DNA of 64,000 nucleotides from Marinicella algicola (GTDB taxonomy: Bacteria; Pseudomonadota; Gammaproteobacteria; Xanthomonadales; Marinicellaceae): the NCBI RefSeq assembly GCF_028401385.1, contig NZ_JAQOMR010000001.1:3702501-3766500 (forward strand), written 5' to 3'. This document shows, piece after piece, positions 39,676 through 50,623 of this stretch. The notes under the pieces are model-generated. The model did no database searches. It saw only the letters and a program-made list of their open reading frames with translations, and was not told the origin of the DNA. The translations under genes and the position numbers were made by a program. The first letter of the stretch is position 1, and every line of letters starts with the position of its first letter.

Positions 39676-40398
39676 TCAGGCGGCTTCGCGGAAACGGTAG
39701 CCGACGCCGTAAAGGGTTTCGATCATATCGAAATCGGTGTCAACCAGCTTGAATTTCTTGCGCAGGCGCTTGATGTGGCTGTCGATCGTGCGATCATCGA
39801 CATAGACCTGATCGTCATAGGCTGCATCCATCAGGGCGTCGCGGCTCTTGACCACGCCGGGGCGCTGGGCCAGCGAATGCAGGATCAGAAACTCGGTGAC
39901 AGTCAGTGTCACGGGATCACCCTTCCAGGTGCAGGTGTGGCGCTCACGGTCCATCACCAGCGGGCCACGCTCGAGGGGCCTGTTGGCTTCGCCCTCGCCG
40001 GGTTTGGCCCCACCGCCGGCAATGGCGGCCTCGCGGGCGGCAACACGGCGCAGTACGGCGCGCACACGCTCCACCAGAAGCCGCTGCGAAAACGGCTTGG
40101 TGATGAAATCGTCAGCGCCCATCTTCAGACCGAAGAGCTCATCGATCTCTTCATCCTTCGAGGTCAGGAAGATCACCGGAACGTCCGATTTCTGACGCAA
40201 TCGCCGCAGAAGCTCCATGCCATCCATACGCGGCATCTTGATGTCGAAGATGGCCAGCTGCGGCGGATTGGCCTGAAGCCCGGTCAGCGCCGTCGCGCCG
40301 TCGGTATAGGTATCGACACGATAGCCTTCGGATTCCAGCGCAATCGACACCGAGGTCAGAATGTTCCGGTCGTCATCCACGAGCGCGATTGTCTGCAT
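39676..40398 (-). CDS. chvI: Response regulator ChvI
   Basis: This 240-residue OmpR/PhoB-type regulator has Asp52 in [12 protein letters not shown] as the phosphorylation site, the acidic pocket DDD at 8-10 and Lys in ITKPFS. A winged-helix C-terminal domain follows ([43 protein letters not shown]). With ChvG it controls envelope, exopolysaccharide and acid-response genes. It is the first gene of chvI-chvG-hprK-EIIA-ptsH and is divergent from pckA. Confidence 0.95.
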   Translation of the reverse strand: MQTIALVDDDRNILTSVSIALESEGYRVDTYTDGATALTGLQANPPQLAIFDIKMPRMDGMELLRRLRQKSDVPVIFLTSKDEEIDELFGLKMGADDFITKPFSQRLLVERVRAVLRRVAAREAAIAGGGAKPGEGEANRPLERGPLVMDRERHTCTWKGDPVTLTVTEFLILHSLAQRPGVVKSRDALMDAAYDDQVYVDDRTIDSHIKRLRKKFKLVDTDFDMIETLYGVGYRFREAA

Positions 40399-40732
40399 GA
40401 TGGGCTCCCTGACTGCAGTTTATGGTCATTGGACGGCAGCTGAGTTCTCCGTCTCTCTGTTTCTAGCATTTGTTGGAAAAAACTAGAACAAATTGTGGCA
40501 AGACCAACCGAAGCGCGCGCTTCGCCGATAAAAACGAATTTAATGACCAGGGCCTGGATCGCGATAACAGATTGAGAATCCACGAAAAACACATGAAGCG
40601 TGTAAATACGACATTTTCTTTAATCGATTAAACTCATGATATTATTAGTTTTTGTCAGATTTCCTGTTGTCGAATACGAACAAATTTAATATGTTTTTAA
40701 AAAATTAGATTTTGTTTAGAGAGGCATTTCGC
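40399..40732. promoter_or_regulatory. AT-rich divergent promoter region of chvI and pckA
   Basis: The 334-bp gap has no gene. Its right half (40600-40715) is strongly AT-rich, with runs such as TTTTTAAAAAATTAG and several TTAA/TTTAAT blocks, and must hold the pckA promoter. The SD GAGAGG is 8 bases before pckA. ChvI binding is plausible but I see no site I can name with confidence. Confidence 0.55.
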
Positions 40733-42340
40733 ATGGTGGAGCATGGAATCTACAATCGCCGTTTTCCGGTTGAAGCCGCGGGTCTGAAAGACCTCGCGGG
40801 GGTCTATTACAATCTGATGCCGTCGGAACTCTGCGAGGAATCACTACGCCGCAGTGAAGCCGTCCTGACAGCCGACGGTGCTTTGCGCGCGCTCACCGGT
40901 CAGCACACCGGGCGCTCCGCCAAGGACAAATTCGTGGTTTGTGACGACAACACCAGGGATCAGATCTGGTGGGACAACAACAAGGCGATGTCGCCGGAGC
41001 ATTTTGCGCTTTTAAAGGCGGACATGCTTGCGCACGCCAGTGGCAAGGACCTGTTCGTGCAGGACCTGATCGGCGGCGCAGATGCCGAAAACCGTCTGCC
41101 GACGCGCGTTGTCACCGAATATGCCTGGCACGCCCAGTTCATCCGCAATCTGCTGATCCGCCCGGAACGCGATGCGCTCGAAGACTTCGAGGCCAAGCTC
41201 ACCATTATCAACCTGCCGAGCTTCGTGGCCGACCCGAAGCGCTATGGCTGCCGCACCGAGACCGTGATTGCCTGCGACCTCGAAAACGGTGTGGTGCTGA
41301 TCGGCGGCACATCCTATGCGGGTGAGATGAAGAAGTCGGTATTCACCGCACTCAACTATCTTCTGCCCGCCCGTGGCGTGATGCCGATGCACTGCTCTGC
41401 CAATGTCGGCGACGCCGGCGATGCGGCCGTGTTCTTCGGCCTTTCGGGCACCGGCAAGACCACGCTTTCGGCCGATCCCTCGCGCACGCTGATCGGTGAT
41501 GACGAGCATGGTTGGGGCGAAAACGGCCTCTTCAACTTTGAGGGCGGCTGCTACGCCAAGACCATCCGTCTGTCTGCGGAAGCGGAACCGGAAATCTACG
41601 CCACCACAAAACGCTTTGGCACGGTTCTGGAAAACGTTGTGCTCGATTCAAACCGCGAGCCCGATTTCGATGACGGTTCGCTGACGGAAAACACCCGCTG
41701 CGCCTATCCGCTGGATTATATTCCCAATGCCTCGCGCACAGGGCTTGCCCCGCATCCCAAGACCATCATCATGCTGACGGCCGATGCCTTTGGCGTGCTG
41801 CCGCCGATTGCGAAACTCACGCCCGAGCAGGCGATGTATCACTTCCTCTCCGGCTATACCGCCAAGGTGGCGGGAACTGAAAAGGGCGTGACGGAACCCG
41901 AGGCAACGTTTTCGACCTGTTTCGGCGCGCCGTTCATGCCGCGTCATCCGACCGAGTATGGCAATCTTCTGAAATCGCTGATTGCAAAGCATGAGGTCGA
42001 GTGCTGGCTGGTGAATACCGGCTGGACCGGCGGCGCCTATGGCACCGGCAGCCGCATGCCAATCCGCCAGACCCGCGCCATGCTGGCCGAAGCGCTGTCC
42101 GGCAAGCTTGCCGGCGCCGAGTTCAGGGTCGATCCGAATTTCGGTTTTGCGATTCCGCTCGCGATTCCCGGCGTCGACGCGGCGATCCTCAACCCGCGCG
42201 GCACCTGGAGCGATGCGGACGCCTATGACGCCCAGGCGGCCAAGCTTGTCGACATGTTCGTCGCCAATTTCGCAAAGTTCGAGGATCATGTGGATGATGG
42301 CGTGAAGGCGGCTTCGCCGAAAATGCTGGCCGCCGCCTGA
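40733..42340 (+). CDS. pckA: Phosphoenolpyruvate carboxykinase (ATP)
   Basis: This 535-residue enzyme converts oxaloacetate and ATP to phosphoenolpyruvate, the first step of gluconeogenesis. The P-loop-like kinase-1a motif [14 protein letters not shown] is near residue 240 and kinase-2 LIGDDEHGW near 262. The R-rich substrate site includes TGRSAKDKF near 64. ATG 40733 has GAGAGG 8 bases before. It is divergent from chvI, the standard rhizobial arrangement, and a hairpin terminator follows. Confidence 0.96.
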   Translation: MVEHGIYNRRFPVEAAGLKDLAGVYYNLMPSELCEESLRRSEAVLTADGALRALTGQHTGRSAKDKFVVCDDNTRDQIWWDNNKAMSPEHFALLKADMLAHASGKDLFVQDLIGGADAENRLPTRVVTEYAWHAQFIRNLLIRPERDALEDFEAKLTIINLPSFVADPKRYGCRTETVIACDLENGVVLIGGTSYAGEMKKSVFTALNYLLPARGVMPMHCSANVGDAGDAAVFFGLSGTGKTTLSADPSRTLIGDDEHGWGENGLFNFEGGCYAKTIRLSAEAEPEIYATTKRFGTVLENVVLDSNREPDFDDGSLTENTRCAYPLDYIPNASRTGLAPHPKTIIMLTADAFGVLPPIAKLTPEQAMYHFLSGYTAKVAGTEKGVTEPEATFSTCFGAPFMPRHPTEYGNLLKSLIAKHEVECWLVNTGWTGGAYGTGSRMPIRQTRAMLAEALSGKLAGAEFRVDPNFGFAIPLAIPGVDAAILNPRGTWSDADAYDAQAAKLVDMFVANFAKFEDHVDDGVKAASPKMLAAA

Positions 42341-42374
42341 GCCAGCCAAATCCGTTCCGCAGGAGGAGCGCGGG

Positions 42375-42412
42375 AAATGCCCGGTTGCTATCTGGCGCCG
42401 GGCATTTCTTTT
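42375..42412 (+). terminator. Intrinsic terminator after pckA
   Basis: AAATGCCCGG and CCGGGCATTT form a perfect 10-bp stem, 13-base loop, followed by CTTTTGG. It lies between convergent pckA and the glyoxalase-superfamily gene. Confidence 0.85.
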
Positions 42413-42431
42413 GGATTCCCCGACACAGCCC

Positions 42432-42881
42432 CTACCAGGCAAGTTCGACATGCGGCCTGCCGTCAGACGTCTTTGCCGGTGACCGCCCGGTCTCGTCGAC
42501 CGTGCAGTTGATACGGCGTCTGAAAGAGGAGAAACTGTCGAATGTCACAACATCGACGGGTTCGTCGAACTTCAGCGTCAGACGATAGTGTCCCGGCTTG
42601 TTGGAAAACGCCTTTGCCGAAATAATCTCGGCTTCGAAGGCATGACCCAGATAGGTTCCCGAAACCCGAGAGCCGAGCACCCACGGATTGAGCGGAGGGC
42701 GATTGCCGAGCCGGGCATGGAGTGTGTTCCAGTCGCGAAAGCCGTATTGGGCGGCAATCAATTCCAGAGCACGCGAATGGGTAATCGGCTGGCCTTCGCG
42801 GGCAAGATGCGACCGCAGACGTTTGGCCTGACCCTTGAGCGCCTCAAGCGATGGCAGAGGTGGATTGGATAAATTGGACAT
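42432..42881 (-). CDS. Glyoxalase-superfamily-type small protein, function unknown
   Basis: The 149-residue protein starts MSNLSNPPLPSLEALKGQAK. The N-terminal part (RLRSHLAREG, SRALELIAAQYGFRDWNTLHA) is the helix pair seen in proteins annotated 'glyoxalase superfamily protein', whose C-terminal half is a small beta domain (GTYLGHAFEAEIISAKAF). I chose ATG 42881; the raw frame extends 24 codons more. It stands alone, convergent with pckA. No catalytic residues can be assigned. Confidence 0.6.
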   Translation of the reverse strand: MSNLSNPPLPSLEALKGQAKRLRSHLAREGQPITHSRALELIAAQYGFRDWNTLHARLGNRPPLNPWVLGSRVSGTYLGHAFEAEIISAKAFSNKPGHYRLTLKFDEPVDVVTFDSFSSFRRRINCTVDETGRSPAKTSDGRPHVELAW

Positions 42882-43138
42882 AGCGAAGTCTTTCCTTCGC
42901 ATTCGCCTGTCTGGTGTTTCGGTGCCCGCATTGCCGGAAACGCGAATGCGCAAGGTTTGAAAACATCGCTCATCGGTTCACTGGGCACTTCACCATGGTT
43001 TTCATGAAAACCCGCGGGCGGCCGGCGTCCCTTGCCGTTCATGCTCACTAGGCCGGTTTTCCGTCCACGTCAAGCAAGGTCCACCCGACAGGGATTGCGG
43101 CCTTGAAGGGCAGGGGACGGCATGAGATAACGCCAGTC

Positions 43139-43575
43139 ATGGCATCACGCGATCTTACCATCAACGACCAGATTACGATTTTGGGCTGGGAACTGACCGA
43201 GCAGTTCGTGCTTGCCGGCGGCCCGGCGGGCAGAACGTCAACAAGGTGGCGACCGCCGTTCAGCTGTTCTTTCCGCTAGAAGCCTCGCCGTCGCTGCCCG
43301 ATCGGGTGAAGCGCAATGCGGTGCGCCTTGGCGGCCGCAAGGTCTCCAAGGAGGGTGTGCTGATGATCGAGGCCAACGCCCATCGCAGCCAGGAGCGCAA
43401 CCGTGAGGCGGCGCGCGAAAAGCTGAAGGAGCTGATCCTCACAGCCGCGGCCCCGCCACCGCCAAGACGGCGAAAGACCAGGCCCACCAAGGGTTCCATA
43501 GAACGCCGGCTGAAGGCAAAGACCGGACGCGGCACGATCAAGAAAATGCGCGGCAAACCCGCGTCGGACGAGTAA
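43139..43575 (+). CDS. arfB: Ribosome rescue peptidyl-tRNA hydrolase ArfB (frameshifted)
   Basis: ArfB enters stalled ribosomes and releases the nascent chain. Adding one G at 43225-43226 restores LAGGPGGQNVNKVATAVQLF, with the GGQ catalytic motif near residue 28. The C-terminus is basic and unstructured (RRRKTRPTKGSIERRLKAKT), as needed to sense the empty mRNA channel. Length about 145 residues fits. Without repair the GGQ would be lost. The AlkB-like gene follows after 5 bp. Confidence 0.92.
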
Positions 43576-43580
43576 CCGCG

Positions 43581-44198
43581 ATGACCGGTCTTCCCGAAGG
43601 TTTTCGCTACCTGCCGGATTATCTTGACCGGGAGGCACAGGAGGCGCTGGTCGCCGACATCCGCGCCGTGGTGGCAAAAGCCCCGCTTTACGTGCCGGCC
43701 ATGCCGCGCACCGGGCGGCCGATGTCTGTGCGCATGACCAATTGCGGCCCGCTCGGCTGGGTCACCGACAAGGCGCGCGGCTATCGCTATCAGGACACCC
43801 ATCCGGTCACCGGCAGGCCATGGCCGCAAATGTCGGAACGGCTGGCCGCACTCTGGCGTGAACTTGCAGGTTATCCGCAGCCGCCCGAAGCCTGCCTGAT
43901 CAATTTCTACGACGATACGGCGAAGATGGGCATGCATCAGGATAGCGACGAGGCCGATTTTGCCGCACCTGTGCTTTCAGTCTCGCTGGGTGATACCTGC
44001 CTTTTCCGTGTGGGCGGAACCGACCGCAAGGACAAGGCCGTCTCACTGAAACTCAAAAGCGGCGACATCATGCTGCTGTCCGGCAAAAGCCGGCTCGCCT
44101 ATCACGGCGTCACCCGCACCTATCCCGGCACATCAACGCTTTTGAAGAATGGCGGGCGGATCAATCTGACGCTGCGACGGGTGAGAGAAGCGGATTGA
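43581..44198 (+). CDS. alkB: AlkB-family alpha-ketoglutarate-dependent dioxygenase
   Basis: The 205-residue protein has the Fe(II) HxD motif in MGMHQDSDE near residue 130, the distal His in LAYHGVTR near 176 and the 2-oxoglutarate-binding Arg region GGRINLTLRRV at the end. INFYDDTAKMG precedes the HxD as in AlkB. It would demethylate alkylated bases in nucleic acid; other AlkB-family substrates cannot be excluded. It follows arfB by 5 bp and is convergent with coaA. Confidence 0.85.
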   Translation: MTGLPEGFRYLPDYLDREAQEALVADIRAVVAKAPLYVPAMPRTGRPMSVRMTNCGPLGWVTDKARGYRYQDTHPVTGRPWPQMSERLAALWRELAGYPQPPEACLINFYDDTAKMGMHQDSDEADFAAPVLSVSLGDTCLFRVGGTDRKDKAVSLKLKSGDIMLLSGKSRLAYHGVTRTYPGTSTLLKNGGRINLTLRRVREAD

Positions 44199-44201
44199 CG
44201 C

Positions 44202-45200
44202 TCACAATTTCCTCAGCGCCACCGTTTCCACCAGATGGTCGTGGCCCTTGCGCAGGATCAGGTCGGCGCGTGGGCGGGTGGGGAGGATATTGTCCTCCAG
44301 ATTTTTCAGATTGATGTTGTTCCAGAGGTCTTCTGCCGTCGACAGCGCGTCATGTTCGGAAAGCTGCGCATAGCGGTGGAAATAGGAAGCGGGGTCCTGG
44401 AAGGCGGTGTTGCGCAGCTTCCGGAACCGCTCGATATACCAGTGATGGATCAACGAGACATCGGCGTCGATATAGATCGAGAAGTCGAAGAAGTCCGAGA
44501 CCATCGGCACCATGCGCCCGCCGGCGGGCAGGCTGCGGGCCTGCAACACGTTGATGCCTTCGAAAATCAGGATATCGGGACGGTCGACGGTGACGAAATT
44601 GTCCGGCAGCACATCATAGGTCAGGTGCGAATAAAGCGGCGCCTTCACATTGGGCATGCCCGCCTTGATCGCCGAGAGAAAGCGCAGGATTGCCGCCGTG
44701 TCGAAGCTGTCGGGAAAGCCCTTGCGGCGCATCAGGCCTTCCATTTCCAGAACCGCATTGGGAAACAGAAAGCCATCGGAGGTGACGAGATCGACCTTGG
44801 GGCTTGAGGGCCAGCGGGCCAACAACTGTTTCAGCAGACGCGCCGTGGTGGACTTGCCGACGGCTACCGATCCGGCAACACCGATGATGAACGGGGTTTT
44901 GCTGTCCTGCTTGCCGAAGCTCAGGAACCGGCTACGCTGGCGAAACAGCATCTGCGAGCTTTCCACATGGGTGGATAAAAGCCTCGACAGCGAGAGATAG
45001 ATGCGGCGCACTTCTTCCAGTTCGATCGGATCGTTCAGCGAACGCAGCTTGCGGACTTCTTCCGCTTTCAGCGTCATCGGCGTATCGGCGCGAAAGCGCG
45101 ACCATTCCTCGGCAGAGAAAAACCGATAGGGCGAGACCGGATCGGCCAGCGTCTCACCGGCATTGTCGTCCAGAAATGAGTCGCGAAATTCGGAAATCAT
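44202..45200 (-). CDS. coaA: Type I pantothenate kinase
   Basis: The 332-residue CoaA phosphorylates pantothenate, the first and regulated step of coenzyme A synthesis. Walker [13 protein letters not shown] is near residue 108, SDGFLFPN near 143, EGINVLQ near 216 and [14 protein letters not shown] [13 protein letters not shown] near 236. Its start overlaps the hisE stop by four bases, so the gene is translated with the his cluster. coaE, the last enzyme of the same pathway, is also in this window. Confidence 0.95.
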   Translation of the reverse strand: MISEFRDSFLDDNAGETLADPVSPYRFFSAEEWSRFRADTPMTLKAEEVRKLRSLNDPIELEEVRRIYLSLSRLLSTHVESSQMLFRQRSRFLSFGKQDSKTPFIIGVAGSVAVGKSTTARLLKQLLARWPSSPKVDLVTSDGFLFPNAVLEMEGLMRRKGFPDSFDTAAILRFLSAIKAGMPNVKAPLYSHLTYDVLPDNFVTVDRPDILIFEGINVLQARSLPAGGRMVPMVSDFFDFSIYIDADVSLIHHWYIERFRKLRNTAFQDPASYFHRYAQLSEHDALSTAEDLWNNINLKNLEDNILPTRPRADLILRKGHDHLVETVALRKL

Positions 45201-45520
45201 GAAGGCGCGCGTCCCGCCTTTTCGGCAATACCCGATTGACCGGTGCGCCGCGCCAGTTCATCCATCACATCGGCAAGCGGGATATCGGCGATCTTCAGCA
45301 CCACCAGCAGGTGATAGAGCAGGTCGGCGGTCTCGCCAGTCAGGTTTTCCCGGTCCTCGGCGATTGCCGCAATAACGGTTTCAACCGCTTCTTCGCCCAA
45401 CTTCTTGGCGGCCTTTCGCTGGCCTTTTTCGACGAGCTTCGCCGTCCAGCTTTCCTCCGGCGAGGCCTTGGCGCGCTCGGCGACGATCGCCTCAAGATCG
45501 GCGAGTGTGAATTCGGACAT
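45197..45520 (-). CDS. hisE: Phosphoribosyl-ATP pyrophosphatase
   Basis: The 107-residue HisE removes pyrophosphate from PR-ATP in histidine synthesis. Motifs: [20 protein letters not shown] and EAVETVIAA near 35-50, then [11 protein letters not shown] near 70. I chose ATG 45520 from family length; the raw frame runs further upstream. It lies 16 bp after hisF and overlaps coaA by ATGA. Confidence 0.94.
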   Translation of the reverse strand: MSEFTLADLEAIVAERAKASPEESWTAKLVEKGQRKAAKKLGEEAVETVIAAIAEDRENLTGETADLLYHLLVVLKIADIPLADVMDELARRTGQSGIAEKAGRAPS

Positions 45521-45536
45521 GGTTTTCCTCCCCGCC

Positions 45537-46319
45537 TCAGTCGAGACGCATGGCGATGCCGTGATCAGCCATATACTGTTTTGCTTCGCCGATGGAATAG
45601 GTACCAAAGTGGAAGATCGATGCGGCGAGCACGGCCGTTGCATGGCCGTCGCGAATGCCTTCGACCATGTGATCGAGATTGCCCACGCCGCCGGAGGCGA
45701 TCACCGGCACGGACACGGCGTCTGCAATCGCGCGCGTCAGCGCGATGTCATAGCCCACCTTGGTGCCATCACGGTCCATCGAGGTCAGCATGATTTCACC
45801 AGCCCCCAGACCAACGACCTTGCGGGCGAATTTTACGGCATCAATGCCGGTGGGCTGACGGCCGCCATGGGTAAAAATCTCCCAGGCGCTGTCGCCTTCG
45901 CCAGCTGGCGTTTCCCGCCGTTTGGCATCAATCGAAACAACAATGCACTGATTACCGAATTTATCGGCAGCCTCGGCGACAAAGTCCGGGTTTTTCACCG
46001 CTGCCGAGTTGATCGACACCTTGTCGGCACCGCAGAGCAGCAGCTTGCGGATATCGGCGACCGTGCGCACGCCGCCGCCAACCGTCAGCGGCATAAAGCA
46101 ATGTTCGGCGGTGCGGGTCACGACGTCGAAAATCGTCTCGCGGTTATCGGAGGTGGCGGTGATGTCGAGAAAGCAAAGCTCGTCGGCACCGGCAGCATCA
46201 TAGGCGCGCGCGGCTTCGACCGGATCACCGGCGTCGATCAGATCGACAAAGTTCACGCCCTTGACGACACGGCCGTCCTTGACGTCGAGACAGGGGATAA
46301 CGCGGGCTTTGAGTGTCAT
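45537..46319 (-). CDS. hisF: Imidazole glycerol phosphate synthase subunit HisF
   Basis: This 260-residue TIM barrel is the cyclase half of IGP synthase. D11 lies in [14 protein letters not shown], and the second catalytic Asp in [11 protein letters not shown] near residue 130. Phosphate-binding motifs GGGVRT and [10 protein letters not shown] are present. It overlaps hisA by ATGA and partners HisH, encoded just upstream. Confidence 0.96.
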   Translation of the reverse strand: MTLKARVIPCLDVKDGRVVKGVNFVDLIDAGDPVEAARAYDAAGADELCFLDITATSDNRETIFDVVTRTAEHCFMPLTVGGGVRTVADIRKLLLCGADKVSINSAAVKNPDFVAEAADKFGNQCIVVSIDAKRRETPAGEGDSAWEIFTHGGRQPTGIDAVKFARKVVGLGAGEIMLTSMDRDGTKVGYDIALTRAIADAVSVPVIASGGVGNLDHMVEGIRDGHATAVLAASIFHFGTYSIGEAKQYMADHGIAMRLD

Positions 46320-47050
46320 GACTGCGCACCTTTCAGCATCGCCAGCGCTTCGGCCGGATCGATGCGGCCATCATAGAGCGCGCGGCCGGAGATTGCACCT
46401 TCGAGGATCTGGGCGTCGGGCCTCGTCATGCGGGTGATGTCTTCCATCGAGGCAAGGCCGCCGGAAGCGATGACCGGGATGTTGACAGCGGCAGCGAGCG
46501 CGAGCGTGGAATCCCAGTTGATGCCGGTCAGAACGCCATCGCGGTCGATATCGGTGTAGATGATTGCGGCAACACCCGCACCTTCAAACCGCTTTGCAAG
46601 CTCGACCACTTCAAGTTCGGATGCCTCGGCCCATCCCTCGACGGCAACCTTACCGCCGCGTGCGTCGATGCCAACAGCGATCTTGCCAGGATATGCCTTG
46701 CAGGCGGCCTTCACCAGTTCGGGATCGCGCACGGCAACGGTGCCAAGAATAACGCGGGCAAGGCCCTTCGACAGCCATGTCTCGATATGGTCGAGAGAGC
46801 GGATGCCACCGCCGAGCTGTACCGGGTTTTTCGTCGCCTTCAAGATCGCATCGACCGCATCGCCATTGACGCTTTCGCCGGCGAAGGCGCCATTCAAATC
46901 CACCACATGCAGATGGCTAAAGCCCTGATCCTCGAAGGCTTTCGCCTGTGACGCGGGATCGGGATTGTAGATCGTCGCCTGCTCCATATCGCCGAGCTTC
47001 AGGCGCACGCACTGGCCGTCTTTCAGGTCGATGGCGGGAAAAAGGATCAT
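46316..47050 (-). CDS. hisA: ProFAR isomerase HisA
   Basis: The 244-residue TIM barrel starts [17 protein letters not shown] with catalytic D8; the second Asp lies in [10 protein letters not shown] near residue 166-170. GGGIRS and [10 protein letters not shown] bind the phosphates. It lies 22 bp after hisH and overlaps hisF by four bases. Confidence 0.96.
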   Translation of the reverse strand: MILFPAIDLKDGQCVRLKLGDMEQATIYNPDPASQAKAFEDQGFSHLHVVDLNGAFAGESVNGDAVDAILKATKNPVQLGGGIRSLDHIETWLSKGLARVILGTVAVRDPELVKAACKAYPGKIAVGIDARGGKVAVEGWAEASELEVVELAKRFEGAGVAAIIYTDIDRDGVLTGINWDSTLALAAAVNIPVIASGGLASMEDITRMTRPDAQILEGAISGRALYDGRIDPAEALAMLKGAQS

Positions 47051-47072
47051 GTCTGGTCTTTCGTTTGAATTC

Positions 47073-47722
47073 TTAAGGCGCCCAGGTCAAAAAGTTGGCG
47101 ATCAGCTTGAGGCCGAGGGTCTGGCTTTTTCCGGGTGAAACTGGCTGCCGGCCTTGTTGCCGTCTGCGACAAAGGCGGTAACCGGGCCACCATAACCGGT
47201 GGTGGCAATCACCTGTTCCGGCTTGTTTGCCGCAAGGTGATAGGAATGCACGAAATATGCGTGCAGTCCGTTCTCGCCGGTCGGGATGCCATCAAAAAGC
47301 CAGTGTTCGCTTTTCAGCTCAAGCGTGTTCCAGCCGATCTGCGGGATCTTGAGGTCGCGATCTTCCGGAGTGATTTCGGTTACATCGCCGGCAATCCAGC
47401 CAAACCCTTCCGAAACTGTCTTTTCCAGGCCGCGCTCGGACATCAGCTGCATGCCGACGCAGATGCCGAGAAAGGGGCGGGCCTTGTTCTCCACCGTCTC
47501 GCGGATGGCATCAACCATACCCGGAACGGCGTGAAGCCCGGCGCGGCAATCGGCATAGGCGCCCACACCGGGCAGCACGATCCGGTCGGCAGATGCCACG
47601 ATCTCGGCCTTGTCGGTGAGAATGATCTCGGCATCGAGGCCTTGTTCGCGCGCAGCGCGTTCGAAGGCCTTGGTGGCCGAGCGCAGATTGCCCGAGCCGT
47701 AATCGATTATCGCAACTTTCAT
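47073..47722 (-). CDS. hisH: Imidazole glycerol phosphate synthase subunit HisH (frameshifted near end)
   Basis: HisH is the glutaminase that feeds ammonia to HisF. GICVGMQL near residue 88 holds the nucleophile Cys; the catalytic His and Glu are in SQFHPEKS near 190. The raw frame ends ...[11 protein letters not shown]. Adding one A to the T5 run 47126-47130 (+) gives [20 protein letters not shown] and stop at 47073, 216 residues, the normal length. Start at ATG 47722 ([15 protein letters not shown]). Confidence 0.95.
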
Positions 47723-47750
47723 GGTCGTCATCTTGCTGAATAGGTATCCA

Positions 47751-48184
47751 TCAGACCAATGCCGGAAGGCAAAGGCCCATGTTTGGCGGCAGGGCCGGGC
47801 GTAAATGGGTAAAGGGCGCACTGCCCTGCTTTTCTGCGAAATAGATGGCTTCCGCCGTGCCGATATCAGGCGCAACCACCACACCATCAAGCGTGAAACC
47901 GCGCCGTTCCATGGCAATCGCCTTCCATTCGCGGGCCTCGAAACCGATCAGCAGGTTGAGCGCAAGCGATGCAGCACTGGCACCGAACGACAGGCTTTCG
48001 AAAAACCCGCCACCCCGAACGCAATGGAAAGCGCAAGGGTGATGAAGCCGGCAACAAAGGCGCGGTTCGCCAGAAGCCAGAACGGGCCGAACAGAAAGCC
48101 CAGCCACGCGAACTGGTCCGGCATGAAGCGGATCTTCTCCGGATCGTTGTCGCCGGGCGGGATCAGGACGAGATAGCTTGCCAT
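47751..48184 (-). CDS. DUF2628 family membrane protein (frameshifted)
   Basis: About 144 residues after repair. The start MASYLVLIPPGDNDPEKIRF has GGAGG five bases before ATG 48184. Two hydrophobic segments follow (LGFLFGPFWLLANR and FITLALSIAFGVAGFFES), as in DUF2628 proteins. Adding one T to the A5 run 48001-48005 (+) joins the two halves, continuing to EAREWKAIAMERRG. The position between hisB and hisH is a constant feature of rhizobial his clusters. Function unknown. Confidence 0.8.
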
Positions 48185-48195
48185 CTTGCCTCCTC

Positions 48196-48804
48196 TCAGG
48201 CGAGCATGCCCTTTGTGGAGGGCACGCGGCCTTTCTGGCGCGGATCGATCTCGGCGGCAGCACGCAACGCGCGGGCGACGGCCTTGAAACAGGTTTCGGC
48301 GATATGGTGGCTGTTGGCACCGTAATGGTTCAGAACATGCAGCGTGATACCCGCATTCTGGGCCAGCGCATGGAAGAATTCGCGCACCAGCTCGGTATCG
48401 AACGTGCCGATCTTCTCGGACGGAAACGTGACGTTCCAGACCAAAAATGGCCTGCCGGAAAGGTCAAGCGCGGCCTTGGTCATGGTCTCGTCCATGGCGA
48501 GATCGATCGAGGCATAGCGGGTCACGCCGGCACGCTCGCCGAGCGCTTTTGCCAATGCCTGGCCGATGGCGATGCCGACATCCTCAACCGTGTGATGATC
48601 ATCGATATGCAGGTCACCCTTCGCCTCGATCGTCATATCGATCAGCGAATGGCGGGAAAGCTGGTCGAGCATATGGTCGAAAAAGCCTATTCCCGTCGAA
48701 ATCCGCGCTTCACCGGTACCGTCAACATTGACGGAAACGGAAATCGCGGTTTCCTTGGTCTTGCGCGCAATTTCCGCGCGGCGGGCTTCGCTTTCAGCAG
48801 CCAT
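48196..48804 (-). CDS. hisB: Imidazoleglycerol-phosphate dehydratase
   Basis: The 202-residue single-function HisB has the two His-rich metal motifs: [16 protein letters not shown] near residue 68 and [17 protein letters not shown] near 165, plus [13 protein letters not shown] near 42. I chose ATG 48804 (AAGG upstream). It is first of the hisB-DUF2628-hisH-hisA-hisF-hisE-coaA run and divergent from the DUF606 pair. Confidence 0.95.
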   Translation of the reverse strand: MAAESEARRAEIARKTKETAISVSVNVDGTGEARISTGIGFFDHMLDQLSRHSLIDMTIEAKGDLHIDDHHTVEDVGIAIGQALAKALGERAGVTRYASIDLAMDETMTKAALDLSGRPFLVWNVTFPSEKIGTFDTELVREFFHALAQNAGITLHVLNHYGANSHHIAETCFKAVARALRAAAEIDPRQKGRVPSTKGMLA

Positions 48805-49038
48805 TTGTGCCTTCTTTCTCCAAGACATGCGGTATCGCCATTCCTTAACAGGCAGGCCCGCCAAGCGCAAAAGAAAAGCGGAAAAGCCGACTTCACGCAA
48901 AGCGCGATCCTTGACATCTGAGAGGCCGAATGGCGCTTTCCTGCCGCCGCGAGGTCTGCGCCGGGGCTTCCGGCTTTCATTGCGGCATGTTCTCGGCTAC
49001 AGGCTGAACCGCATAATATTCTCCTGAGAGCCCCTCCC

Positions 49039-49532
49039 ATGTCCCCCACTGCACGTCCTTCGCTCATCTATTTCCTTGCCGCGTTCGCGGCCGGCTGCAT
49101 CATGGCCGTGATGACCCATCTGAATGCCGTTGTCGCCCTTTACGGCTCGCCGATGTATGCCTCGTGGGCCGGTCATGGTTGCGGCACGCTGGCCGCAATC
49201 GCCATTCTCGGCCTTCTCTATTTCCGCAGATCAGGATCTGGCGTGAAAACCGAAAAGTGGAGAACCTTCGTGTGCCATGGTGGGCCTATCTCGGCGGCGT
49301 TTTTGGGGCCGCCACCGTGGTGACTGCCTCGCTTGCGGTCAACTCTCCGCTCGCGCTTTCAGGCGCGATTGCGCTCGGTCTTGGCGGGCAGGTGCTGTTT
49401 TCGCTTGCCGCCGACCAATGGGGCTTTTTCGGCCTTCCGGCCAGACGCCTTGATCTGCGCGACCTGATGGCCGTTCTGTTCATTCTTGCAGGCAGCGTCC
49501 TCGTCATTATCTCGGGAGGGGCACAGGCATGA
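49039..49532 (+). CDS. DMT (DUF606/EamA-like) transporter half, first gene (frameshifted)
   Basis: About 164 residues with four to five hydrophobic helices (IYFLAAFAAGCIMAVM, LAAIAILGLLYF, GAATVVTASLAV, LMAVLFILAGSVLVII). Adding one A at the A4 run 49253-49256 gives GVKTEKVENLRVPWWAYLGG and joins the halves. The next gene overlaps by ATGA and is of the same size and fold, so the two probably form a heterodimeric membrane protein. Substrate unknown. Confidence 0.75.
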
Positions 49533-49969
49533 TTTTCTCAATTATCTTTGCCGTCACCGCCGGCGTTCTTGTCGGCATCAGCCGACAGGTCAATGGCCGC
49601 CTCAGCGTTTCAACATCACCAATGATGTCCTCGTTTTATAACCATATTGTCGGCTTCATCACCGTCAGCGTGGTTGCCGTTTTCATCGGGGGCCTGATAC
49701 CGCCAACGGTTTCGGAGGTTCCGCTCTACGGCTATCTCGCCGGTCCCGTCGGTGTCATCTTCGTGGCGGCCGGTTCATGGGTGATTCCGAAAATTGGCGC
49801 TGTCAACACCGCAGTGCTGATCATCGGCGGGCAGATGTTCATGAGCGCTGTCATGGATGTGGTTGAGGGCGTGGAAGGACAGCCACTTTTGAGGTTGGCC
49901 GGTCTGGCGCTTATTCTCGTCGGCATGATCATCGCCCAGAGTCGCAAGAAACCCCAGATAACGGCCTGA
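49529..49969 (+). CDS. DMT (DUF606) transporter half, second gene
   Basis: The 146-residue protein has about five hydrophobic helices (FSIIFAVTAGVLVGISRQVN, FITVSVVAVFIGGL, PVGVIFVAAGSWVIP, LAGLALILVGMIIAQS). ISRQVNGRLS near residue 17 and the NTAVLIIGGQMFMSAVMD stretch match DUF606 (YdcZ-like). It overlaps the previous half-gene by four bases. The pair is divergent from hisB. Confidence 0.8.
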   Translation: MIFSIIFAVTAGVLVGISRQVNGRLSVSTSPMMSSFYNHIVGFITVSVVAVFIGGLIPPTVSEVPLYGYLAGPVGVIFVAAGSWVIPKIGAVNTAVLIIGGQMFMSAVMDVVEGVEGQPLLRLAGLALILVGMIIAQSRKKPQITA

Positions 49970-50065
49970 GCAACCTTCACGGATTGCAAATGTGGCAAGG
50001 CTGCCTACATAGAATGCCGGACAGGGCTTCGCGCATCAAAGCGAAGCCGGACAAGAGGTTTTATC

Positions 50066-50623
50066 ATGAGCGAACACAATCCCTTCGGCACCATGCACGC
50101 CACCACCATCATTACCGTGCGCAAGGATGGCAAGGTGGTGATGGCCGGTGATGGCCAGGTCTCGCTCGGCCAGACAGTGATGAAAGGTAATGCCCGCAAG
50201 GTCCGCCGGATCGGCAAGGGTAACGTTATCGCCGGCTTTGCCGGTGCCACGGCTGATGCGTTTACCCTGCTGGAGCGGCTGGAGCGCAAGCTCGAGCAGT
50301 ATCCCGACCAACTGATGCGCGCCTGCGTGGAGCTTGCCAAAGACTGGCGCACCGACAAATATCTGCGCAATCTGGAAGCGATGATGCTGGTCGCCGACAA
50401 GGATATCACGCTCGCTGTCACGGGTAACGGCGATGTGCTGGAGCCCGAACACGGTGTCATGGCAATCGGCTCCGGCGGCAATTACGCGCTTTCAGCGGCA
50501 CTCGCCCTGATGGACAGCGACAAGCCCGCCGACGATGTCGCCCACAGGGCGATGGAGATCGCCTCGCAGATCTGCGTTTATACCAATGGCAACATCATCG
50601 TGGAAACCCTGGATGCCGCGTGA
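50066..50623 (+). CDS. hslV: ATP-dependent protease subunit HslV
   Basis: The 185-residue protease makes a double hexamer with HslU. The catalytic Thr is in [11 protein letters not shown]: residues 1-12 are a propeptide, as usual in rhizobia. [16 protein letters not shown] and [15 protein letters not shown] complete the family motifs. The start of the GNAT gene overlaps its last 11 bases. Confidence 0.95.
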   Translation: MSEHNPFGTMHATTIITVRKDGKVVMAGDGQVSLGQTVMKGNARKVRRIGKGNVIAGFAGATADAFTLLERLERKLEQYPDQLMRACVELAKDWRTDKYLRNLEAMMLVADKDITLAVTGNGDVLEPEHGVMAIGSGGNYALSAALALMDSDKPADDVAHRAMEIASQICVYTNGNIIVETLDAA

